NCBI GenBank assembly: GCA_905221615.1
Contig: CAJNDT010003168.1
Span: forward strand, 181,923-245,922
Length of the DNA: 64,000 nt
From: Symbiodinium sp. CCMP2592
Taxonomy: Eukaryota > Sar > Dinophyceae > Suessiales > Symbiodiniaceae
Direction of reading: 5' to 3'
Positions 57,152 through 64,000 of the stretch are shown here, one piece after another. The notes beneath the pieces are model-generated. The model did no database searches. It was not told the origin of the DNA and saw nothing but the letters and a program-made list of their open reading frames with translations. The first letter of the stretch is position 1. Each line of letters opens with the position of its first letter. Both the position numbers and the translations under genes were made by a program.

Positions 57152-57758
57152 ACCCCTTCTTAGTAATCCCTGCGGGAGCCAGGAGGGCCTTAAGGTCACA
57201 ACCCGACAAGGGGCACGAGGGACTAACCCTACGACACCCAGAATTAAGCAGATCAGCGAAGTCGCCACGCGACGGAGCATCCGCCACATTGCTCTGGCTG
57301 GCTACACGGGCGAACCAAGACCAAGAAGCACTGAGCTCTTCGGCCGCCTCGAAAGACAACAAGATGTCCCTGACATGATGATTTACAGAGGTGCCCTTGA
57401 TAAAGGCGTCTTGCGCTGGCACATTGTCTATGTAGAAGATACATCTGTGTCCCGCGATGAATTGGTGCCAAGCCTTCCTCGCGACGGCAACAGCATAGGC
57501 CTCAATGGGCCCGATGAAGTGACACATGGATTCAGCCCAACGCGAGACTAGGACATCAGGGACAGAGCAACCAAAGTAAGCGTGAACCTGATTCTGAATC
57601 ATCAACACCCCGCCAACGGTGTGAGAGCTACCTTCGCTCGCTCCATCAGTGTAAATGTGCACAACATGATCGGCGACAGAGCAAGGGACATGGCGAGGCG
57701 TGCCACAACGAAGTCGTTTCAGCAACCGCTCAAGAGATCCGAACAAACTCATCAAGCT
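57150..57758 (-). CDS. RNase H domain of YR element 2, in the +1 frame relative to Pol
   Basis: About 200 residues; the first codon of the open part is not ATG, though ATG occurs at 57,752. RNase H motifs in order: HIYTDGASEGSSHTVGGVL (first Asp), EAYAVAVARKAW (Glu), CIFYIDNVPAQDAFI (second Asp) and ASQSNVADAPSR (last Asp). Pol ends at TGA 57,732-57,730, and the two frames overlap only in about 26 nt. The Pol end reads ATC TCT TGA; a +1 slip at TCT-TGA would continue into RNase H, similar to antizyme-type sites. Alternatives are a simple frameshift mutation or separate initiation at 57,752. Confidence 0.85.
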   Translation of the reverse strand, partial: SLMSLFGSLERLLKRLRCGTPRHVPCSVADHVVHIYTDGASEGSSHTVGGVLMIQNQVHAYFGCSVPDVLVSRWAESMCHFIGPIEAYAVAVARKAWHQFIAGHRCIFYIDNVPAQDAFIKGTSVNHHVRDILLSFEAAEELSASWSWFARVASQSNVADAPSRGDFADLLNSGCRRVSPSCPLSGCDLKALLAPAGITKKG

Positions 57759-60700
57759 TCAACTCAGGTCCAGAATGCGACTTTGCCCACGACCTGACCT
57801 CGGCCATGAAGAGCCGTCCAGCCTTGCCAAGGATGTACGAGTCGGTGTAATGCAAGCGACCCATTAAGCTAAGATACCGCTTCCGAGAAATCAAACCTTC
57901 CTCAAGGACTTCGTCAAGAGAGGCAATGAGCTCTTCGGCCCGGCCAGGCTTGTTCCGGACTAGGACCAGGCCTTCGGAAAAGCGAGAGCAATCAACCTCC
58001 ACTCCAAGCATCGTGGCTTGGGCCTTAAAGGGGGAAAGTTTATCAGAGGCGAACCTAAACCCCAACAGGTTACACAGGGCAATCATGGTCTCCATGGTGT
58101 TGTCAGCAATGCCACTCGGAGACATGACAGGGAAGTCATCGTAAAAGTTGCACCAAGGCACACACAGCTCCACGCCGATGCGCCAGAATAGGCGCGCAAG
58201 GCGATTGAAGTGAAGCACCGAAGCGGAACTCCCGAAAGGTAGGGCCTTCGACTCAAAGAATCCAGGCTCAGCAGTCGAAGGGTCAAGCAATGCGATTATT
58301 GCCAGGGCCCGCGACTTCGCAGAAACCGCAAATTGCTTATAAGCCGCTCGGAGGTCCAAGGTAGTGAGGAGAGGCTCGCACCCCACCTTCTTCCAGCCGT
58401 CATGCCGACGACCACTCAAGGATTCACCAGTTGAGAGAGGGATTGTGAAATCGGGCGGCCCGTTCAGAACCCGAATCCACAACCTGCTGATCCCAATCAA
58501 CTCGTCAAGCACGTTAAGATCAAGCTTATCCATCGAGCCGAAAGCCAAATTGACCTTGTTCTCAGTGAAATCATCAACAGGTCTAAGTTTACGGCCGGCA
58601 GAGGAAGTCTGTTCAACGCCGAACCGGCGAGTAGGGAGCCAGCACGGCCCGTGTCGAGACAACAACTCCTCAGCAGAAAGCGGTCCCTCAAGAATGCCAT
58701 CAGCCACCTCATCAAGAGTCTTGTCCCACAGCTCGCGAGCATTCGCATCGGATGCAGAAGCACGAATCTTTCCAAGTAAAGCGGGCTGCAGAAACTGTGC
58801 GGCACTAATGAAATCACTTTCAGCCAACTTAGGTGGCCTGGGCTCGTGAGCGAAAACTCCAGTGTGTTCATGATGGCCCACCAAGTCAAAACCATTGCGC
58901 AGTTCATCGAAAACCTTCATGTCAACCCAACCAAGGGAGCCGGCAATACGCTCCAGAAGCTTTAGCCTTTTTCCTTGCAAAACCTTGGCGACCTGAGGAT
59001 CAAGCGCCTCCTTCAAAGCACGTTCCTCGCCTTCGAGGTCGGAGGCCCAGGACGTCCACTTCCTGAGTAGGGCCGCCCTCCGTTGCACAACCCAGGTCGG
59101 GCCATTGACCAACATGTCAAAAATGCATTGTTTGAGACGATCAGGAGCGGCATGCAGGTGATCGAAAGGATGAGTAACCCTTCTGCACCCATCAAGAAAT
59201 TCATCGGGAGAGGCGTACACACCAAGGCGAACCTCAAAAGCTCTCGCATCGCAAGTAGGCTCCAAGGTCCGCGCACAGGAGGCATCACTGTCAGAACCGT
59301 GCACGGATTCGCAACTGCTGGCATCACTGCTAGAACTATCCGAGTGCACAACCTCATCCCGGGAAAACTTCAACGAAGACCCAGAACCACCCCCGCTTAG
59401 CAGTAAAGAGGTCGAAGAGAGAAGTTTGGACCCAGAAGGAGCATCGCGGAGGGGCTGCAAAATGCACCGCTTGGAATCAACAGGCGGCAGAGCATGAACT
59501 TGGTAGACAAGCACACGCTTGAACTCAGGCATAACAGGAGGCAGTTTACGCCCGCGAGGTTGCCGAGCAGAAGAAGTGGCAGCAGCGGCAGGCGTGGCCG
59601 CAGTAGGATGCACAGGCAAGGGACGACCCAAGTGCCTAAAGACCAGCGCCACGAACTGTTGGCAAAAGGGCCTGGGGTAGGCTGCCTCCTGCGCAGTAGG
59701 AAAAGACATCGTGCCATCAGCGCGGCGCTGTGGCTTCCACGGAAGGTGGTCGTGCCCACCCGGACAGCGCTGGCGAAAATGTTCGATGGCATCACAAGAA
59801 GTAAGCAGCGTACGGTGAGTCAATCGTGCACCACCATAGCAACACATGTCGAAATTGACCCTCGGAAAATTCTTTACCAAATGAGCAAAACAGGGCAGCT
59901 GCCAAAGCATGCTTGACTCAGGATTCTCAACTGTCCATGGGATGTTGGACCTGCAAAGCAAATCAAGAAACTGGGCAAGGCCGACGTAAATTTTGTTTGC
60001 AGCCTTGACCTTGTCAAGATTGACACCAGTCAGCGAAGGCAAACCCATGGGATGCTCAGGAGAGCGAAGCGGGGCCACGGACACCCCTTTTCGCTTTATG
60101 TTACGCGCTGGGGAGCACGTGCCACAAGGCGGGGCAGCGTGCACGAAGAGTATAGGATGATCACGCACCAAATTGCGCAAGAAGACCCAAGTGGACTCCT
60201 CGGTCAAGCTGAGATTGCAGACCTGCGCCAACGGATGATGGCGGTTGTGCTGGTGATCAATGGGCATGACAGGCACACCCGCTTCACGAAAGCAGCGAGA
60301 AAGCATGGCGCTGCCGGCACATAGCTCAAGAAAAAGTGGTTCTTTGGGAACCAACGCCGCGGTAACAGCCTTGGTTGCTGAAGCACTCGACAGCAGAGGG
60401 AAACGCGGCGGCCACGGCAGGCGAGCAGGCAGCTGTGGGTTCTCACGGAAGTGCTCGACCTCTGGCTCAGTTGGCAAGGCAAAATCAAGTGAAATCAAGC
60501 GTTGCGAAGCCTCGAGAGACAACTTATCAAAGGCCGAAATAGAGAAAGCAACCAAAATGACCCTCCTGCCCTGCCACGAATCAGTGAGGTGCATTTGCCT
60601 GCGTGCATCAAACAGGACAGGGCCATCTGACACAGGCAATGCCACCCCTTGAAGGGTTGCACCATCAACAGTCCGAGTGTGGGGACCCTTGCTGGATTGC

Positions 60701-61191
60701 ACCCAAATTGAACCTTTAGTAAAACTGGACAAGGGAATGGCCAAATTAGGCAAGAAGGAATTCTGCTGATCGCGATGCGGGGCCGTGCGAACACCATCAA
60801 AAAGCACGACGGTTGTGAACTTGTGGGCAGGAGCAGACTGCCTTACAAAAGCAGCCAGCACCTGCGTGGACTTTGGAAAAACAGCAACATTGCTCCTGAG
60901 TCCCACCTTGACCTTGGCAAAGGCCCCAGTGGTAAATGAAATGCCGCCACCGGAGCCGCGTTGCGGCGCAGCCTTCGGGAGGCAATCGAAAAGCTTCAAA
61001 ACATCAGCCTGTTCAATCCACTTCCCAATCAGACTTGAAGCGAATTCTTCAGCGGAAGGCAACCCATTTGGACCTGCATGCAAAACTTCCCCTTCAGGGA
61101 CACTGCATTCAGAAGAAGAGCGCACGAGTGGCTCACCGCTCGGCGCAGCATCTTTCTCGTCAGTCGTTTGGTCCATGGATTGCACACCTAG
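57730..61191 (-). CDS. Pol of YR element 2: 2OG-Fe(II) dioxygenase-like - C5-MTase-like - reverse transcriptase
   Basis: About 1,150 residues; ATG at 61,176, but the frame is open from the Gag TGA at 61,192-61,194. Numbered from 61,185. Residues about 80-225 have the 2OG-Fe(II) dioxygenase signature: APHRDQQN (H137, D139), a GSIWVQ strand, then RRQMHLTDSWQGRRVILVAF with distal His199 and the 2OG-binding Arg (207/208). HRDQQN resembles the HRDxHN of TET/JBP DNA-base oxygenases. Residues about 283-470 resemble a C5-MTase: FLELCAGSAMLS (motif I), APPCGTC (motif IV, Cys354), VENPESS (motif VI), ARLTHRTLLTS (VIII-like). RT: TTLDLRAAYKQF (Asp944), ALPFGSSAS, FYDDF (1014-1018). A Ser-rich acidic linker (about 590-640) separates MTase and RT. 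Whether the modifying domains are active cannot be told from sequence alone. Confidence 0.85.
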   Translation of the reverse strand, partial: LGVQSMDQTTDEKDAAPSGEPLVRSSSECSVPEGEVLHAGPNGLPSAEEFASSLIGKWIEQADVLKLFDCLPKAAPQRGSGGGISFTTGAFAKVKVGLRSNVAVFPKSTQVLAAFVRQSAPAHKFTTVVLFDGVRTAPHRDQQNSFLPNLAIPLSSFTKGSIWVQSSKGPHTRTVDGATLQGVALPVSDGPVLFDARRQMHLTDSWQGRRVILVAFSISAFDKLSLEASQRLISLDFALPTEPEVEHFRENPQLPARLPWPPRFPLLSSASATKAVTAALVPKEPLFLELCAGSAMLSRCFREAGVPVMPIDHQHNRHHPLAQVCNLSLTEESTWVFLRNLVRDHPILFVHAAPPCGTCSPARNIKRKGVSVAPLRSPEHPMGLPSLTGVNLDKVKAANKIYVGLAQFLDLLCRSNIPWTVENPESSMLWQLPCFAHLVKNFPRVNFDMCCYGGARLTHRTLLTSCDAIEHFRQRCPGGHDHLPWKPQRRADGTMSFPTAQEAAYPRPFCQQFVALVFRHLGRPLPVHPTAATPAAAATSSARQPRGRKLPPVMPEFKRVLVYQVHALPPVDSKRCILQPLRDAPSGSKLLSSTSLLLSGGGSGSSLKFSRDEVVHSDSSSSDASSCESVHGSDSDASCARTLEPTCDARAFEVRLGVYASPDEFLDGCRRVTHPFDHLHAAPDRLKQCIFDMLVNGPTWVVQRRAALLRKWTSWASDLEGEERALKEALDPQVAKVLQGKRLKLLERIAGSLGWVDMKVFDELRNGFDLVGHHEHTGVFAHEPRPPKLAESDFISAAQFLQPALLGKIRASASDANARELWDKTLDEVADGILEGPLSAEELLSRHGPCWLPTRRFGVEQTSSAGRKLRPVDDFTENKVNLAFGSMDKLDLNVLDELIGISRLWIRVLNGPPDFTIPLSTGESLSGRRHDGWKKVGCEPLLTTLDLRAAYKQFAVSAKSRALAIIALLDPSTAEPGFFESKALPFGSSASVLHFNRLARLFWRIGVELCVPWCNFYDDFPVMSPSGIADNTMETMIALCNLLGFRFASDKLSPFKAQATMLGVEVDCSRFSEGLVLVRNKPGRAEELIASLDEVLEEGLISRKRYLSLMGRLHYTDSYILGKAGRLFMAEVRSWAKSHSGPELKLDEFVRIS

Positions 61192-62388
61192 TCACTCCTT
61201 CTTGCGTTTGGGACACGCCGTGTATCCATGATCTCTCTTGAAACATCCTTTGATGCAGCAGACATGGAGTCCTCGCTCGCACTTCCCATTGGATACAGCT
61301 CTCTGGCAACGGCCTAAGTTAAAGTCGAAACAGATTGGCAATCCGCGAGTCGTGGATGGAACCCCGTCTGCAAGCTCAGCGGGCATACGGACATTGTTCT
61401 TGCTCTTTCCTTTACCCTTGCCTTTCCCCTTGCCTTTCCAGGGCCTGCGGTCATCGTACGGGCCAGGCCTGAAAGGAGCCGGAGGGGCTGCGACCAAAGG
61501 CTGCAAAAGGTGTGTTACATTATTACAATTCATTGCCTCGTTCCAAATCTTATCAACAGGCTTGCCGTCAGAAACAAGTTGGATTCCATGCCGAGTGCGA
61601 TCAGCTGCTTCCACAAACAGCTGCCGATCAGCCTGCATAAGCTGCTGCAGCATCACACGTGCATAGTTATCAGGTGGATCCCTGAAACGCGCGGTAAAGA
61701 GTGCTTCCACCCACCGCTCGTGCTCCGAAAAGGTGACAATCCCTGCCTGGTCTAGGGCCAAACCTCGACGGGTCAATGCCAGCTTGAGGAGAAGGTCTGA
61801 GGACACATCAGCATCAACCTTTGCAACCTGGGTGCGTAGAGACACATGGCCGGCACCATCAACGGACAACATCTTATCATCGCGATCCTTCTTGAACTTG
61901 ACCTCATCATCAGGGCAAGGGCACGACTGAGGCGGTAAGTAATGAAGCACGTTATCCTCATACATCTGAACGCACTTATCGATCACGGCATGACCCGGAA
62001 GAGTCGGGCCGTGGATCGTCAAACCACTCAGCCGAACCTGCTGTCGCTGCAACCGGTCGGCCCGGTCGGGCGCTGCGAGCTTTCTCGGAGCAGAGTCATC
62101 AGTCCTTTCAACCTGTGATTGCAATTCAGACACAGTTAGGTTGTAGCTCTCATGCAGCAAGCGGCGAAGCACACTGAGCTCCGCAATCGAAGGGTCACGC
62201 CCAAGCACTTTGACGATGGCAGCAGTGAATGGGCTCTCATCCGTGCTCCCGGGCACGTATGAGCTCAAGAAAGCATACTTGCTCATGCAATCAATGCCAG
62301 CGTCAACGAACTTCACCAGCACTGGATCCTCCAAACCAAGAGCCTTCGCCCTCGAAGAGAAGTTCGCCTTGCTCTCTGTGACGGCCAT
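61192..62388 (-). CDS. Gag-like protein of YR element 2 with CCCH-type zinc finger
   Basis: 399 codons including the stop, from the ATG at 62,388; the open frame extends to a GTG at 62,484. Helical body, KGKGKGKGKGKSK basic run, then a Cys/His module (CFDFNLGRCQ ... KCERGLHVC ... GCFKRDHGYTAC) that resembles CCCH fingers and should bind RNA. Ends in TGA followed by CTAG in the same frame as Pol, a strong readthrough context. No sequence likeness to Gag of element 1 beyond the KG run. Role as Gag is from position and the nucleic-acid-binding tail. Confidence 0.8.
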   Translation of the reverse strand: MAVTESKANFSSRAKALGLEDPVLVKFVDAGIDCMSKYAFLSSYVPGSTDESPFTAAIVKVLGRDPSIAELSVLRRLLHESYNLTVSELQSQVERTDDSAPRKLAAPDRADRLQRQQVRLSGLTIHGPTLPGHAVIDKCVQMYEDNVLHYLPPQSCPCPDDEVKFKKDRDDKMLSVDGAGHVSLRTQVAKVDADVSSDLLLKLALTRRGLALDQAGIVTFSEHERWVEALFTARFRDPPDNYARVMLQQLMQADRQLFVEAADRTRHGIQLVSDGKPVDKIWNEAMNCNNVTHLLQPLVAAPPAPFRPGPYDDRRPWKGKGKGKGKGKSKNNVRMPAELADGVPSTTRGLPICFDFNLGRCQRAVSNGKCERGLHVCCIKGCFKRDHGYTACPKRKKE

Positions 62389-62828
62389 GGCACAAAAACC
62401 TGTCAAGGCACTATGGGTCTCCAGCCAAAGTGCACACTCACCGCAAACGTCAATTGCACTTGCAAACCGCTGACTGTCGGACACAAGTTCAGCACGAACT
62501 CACATACTTGACGGCGCCCGGCAAGTATTTCACACGACACTCGTGTTCAGCATGTTCTAAAAACTCGCATGACACCGGACAAGTAAGTCGGTGCCACATC
62601 AAAACCAGGCCAGTGCCCGAAATTCGTACATGTGCCACCGCGTGGACCGGTGGCATCACGCACTCACGCACATCGTACCCGCAAGGGTCAGACAATTGAG
62701 CCGAGTGGGTCCAGCTCATCCAAATCCAAGCCGCGAAGTCCGGCAAACCACAAGTGCGCAAGCACATCAAACCATCACCGAGTGAGTCCGGTGAGCACCG
62801 CGTGTACCGGCTTCCACAAGTGCGCACA

Positions 62829-63983
62829 TCACTTGAAACAGTTTTGGCACATGTCTGCCATAAACCTAGGCCTCTCAGCAAGACGCTCGAACTTCTTTGA
62901 GCACCTCTTCCCACAGCGAAGCCGATTCCCGCCCTCATCAGCGAGACGGTGAAGCTTGCGGGAAGTAATGTGCCTGATGTACACATGGGCATCAGGGTCT
63001 CCCACAGCTAACTCGGCCCAAGGCGGTATGATCTCATCAGCAGCAGCCTCTTCAGCACGAAGGTCCTGAACGTTGTCCTCTTCGTCCAATGACGCCTCCG
63101 AGGCCGACGGTTCATCATTGAACTCCGGACCTGGTTCGCGCTCAGGATCAGTTGGGAAATAGCCCGAACGCGTGGTGTCCGGGAGGAACTTGCCGATCCT
63201 TATATCGGCGAGCACGTACTCAAGAGACCTCAGAGCAGGCGCAACATTGTCACGCCCATAGATGTGCATCATCTCATCCTGCGGAGCCTTGTGATATCCC
63301 AAAATCCTCCGGTGCAGCGCGTCAACACCATACTTTGACATCCAAGACAAAGTCGTAGCCTTACAGCTGTGAGTACCAAGCTTTGAGGCTTCAGGGAAAC
63401 CTCTGGCAGACAAAATCCCGCGCAACCAACCAGCTGCTACAGTGGCCGTGGGCGGAACACCTGACCATCCGCCCTCCTGACCACGGCTGGGCAGGAGAGG
63501 AAAATCTTCCCCTTCGGGAATGGCGAGGTCCTCACGAAGGCTCATCCACGTCCTGAACCAAGGCACGGACGCCACCCCGCACAATGGCCCCACCATAGGA
63601 AGCAATGCTGTTTTCCTCTCCAAGGAGAAACTGGTCTTCGTCCTTGAAGTCTCACCTTGGAAGTACCCTGCAAGTGGTCCCATGAAAGAGTCCGGCTCAT
63701 CCAAAACCAGATTCATCAAAGCCTGGCCATCGCTGTATCTAGCACGAAGATAAATGCAGAGTAAGAAAAAGCCTGCACACAGCCTGTCAACATCATTATC
63801 TGACTCATCCACAACAAGGCGCTCCAATCTCTTGACCATAGCAACGGTGAGTGGCGGCTTCTGTCGCCTCTTCCTCTTTTTAAGAAAAGAGGCACGCGCA
63901 AGCCCTGTAAGGCGGCCACTGCAAAGGGAGTCAGAGAAAGACTCAGCACCCAAAACGAACTTGCAAAACGCCAACGAGGACAT
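62829..63983 (-). CDS. Tyrosine recombinase of YR element 2 (N-terminus may continue past the edge)
   Basis: 384 residues from ATG 63,983, but the frame is still open to the right edge (preceding codons read FGKAL), so the protein may be longer. Motifs: Arg82 in YLRARYSDGQ, HSCK (205-208, Lys in place of the second Arg of HxxR), His231 in RILGYHKAP and Tyr242 in MHIYGRD. Acidic linker about 285-315, then a Cys-rich end RCGKRC...MCQNCF, a probable zinc finger comparable to KCKRCF at the end of the element 1 recombinase. First in gene order, as in element 1. Confidence 0.85.
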   Translation of the reverse strand: MSSLAFCKFVLGAESFSDSLCSGRLTGLARASFLKKRKRRQKPPLTVAMVKRLERLVVDESDNDVDRLCAGFFLLCIYLRARYSDGQALMNLVLDEPDSFMGPLAGYFQGETSRTKTSFSLERKTALLPMVGPLCGVASVPWFRTWMSLREDLAIPEGEDFPLLPSRGQEGGWSGVPPTATVAAGWLRGILSARGFPEASKLGTHSCKATTLSWMSKYGVDALHRRILGYHKAPQDEMMHIYGRDNVAPALRSLEYVLADIRIGKFLPDTTRSGYFPTDPEREPGPEFNDEPSASEASLDEEDNVQDLRAEEAAADEIIPPWAELAVGDPDAHVYIRHITSRKLHRLADEGGNRLRCGKRCSKKFERLAERPRFMADMCQNCFK

Positions 63984-64000
63984 GAGTGCCTTGCCGAAAG

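Larger units (their letters stand above)
56216..64000 (-). mobile_element. YR retroelement 2 encoding a dioxygenase-like and MTase-like Pol (5' end outside window)
   Basis: Minus-strand order: tyrosine recombinase (63,983-62,829), Gag (62,388-61,192), Pol (to 57,730), RNase H (57,755-57,150), then B1 (56,982-57,151), A2 (56,386-56,981) and B2 (56,216-56,385). Same layout as element 1, so they are one superfamily, but the sequences are distant. A1 is not in the window; it should match the 596-bp A2 segment and lie beyond 64,000. Confidence 0.85.

Noticed and set aside
1..64000. Relic dinoflagellate spliced-leader sequence
   Set aside because: No match to the conserved spliced-leader core was found by eye; a partial GGCTCAAG near 5,391 is too short.

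Overview
The window looks like nuclear DNA of a dinoflagellate, most likely a Symbiodiniaceae or related Suessiales lineage (inference). The grounds are intron-broken host genes with GT-AG-like junctions, KG-rich low-complexity tails on retroelement Gag proteins, tyrosine-recombinase (YR) retroelements carrying a C5 DNA methyltransferase, and very dense mobile DNA. No rRNA, tRNA, CRISPR array, bacterial operon or spliced-leader relic was seen. Nearly all real coding sequence is on the minus strand.

Layout. 1-12,488: degraded or intron-rich host DNA with scattered minus-strand HEAT-repeat exons, resembling an axonemal dynein assembly factor (DNAAF5/HEATR2-like). 12,489-20,520: YR retroelement 1, complete, with split direct repeats (A1 - ORFs - B1 A2 B2) and the order YR, Gag, DNMT-RT-RNase H. 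20,521-31,855: host DNA with a glycosyltransferase/FkbM exon (21.3-22.6 kb), a microsatellite tract (23.6-24.6 kb) and weak PLOD-like exons (about 28.8-29.5 kb). 31,861-53,938: a 22-kb Ty1/copia element with identical 178-bp LTRs and a GGAAA target duplication. Its RNase H domain is split by an 11.16-kb insertion (35,086-46,246) made of a short and a long copy of one element in tandem. 54,212-56,148: remnant YR element 3. 56,216 to the right edge: YR retroelement 2, order YR, Gag, dioxygenase-MTase-RT, RNase H; its upstream A1 repeat should lie beyond 64,000.

How the parts work. In each YR element one genome carries an integrase-like recombinase, a Gag and a polymerase that also carries a DNA-modifying domain. 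In both, Gag and Pol share one reading frame and are separated by a single stop codon in a context known for readthrough (UAG-GGA in element 1, UGA-CUAG in element 2). Element 2 also has an N-terminal HxD...H...R domain resembling TET/JBP-type 2-oxoglutarate dioxygenases directly before a C5-MTase-like domain, so a DNA-methyl writer and a possible methyl oxidiser sit in one retroelement polyprotein.

The most unusual non-coding signal is in the copia insertion. It is packed with short perfect hairpins whose stems differ but whose loop is three bases, very often ACT and otherwise GCT, ACC, ACA or TCT. A second DNA-level signature, AGGAA on the coding strand about once per 30-45 bp in the stretches counted, marks LTR, UTR and coding parts of the copia element but not its insertion.
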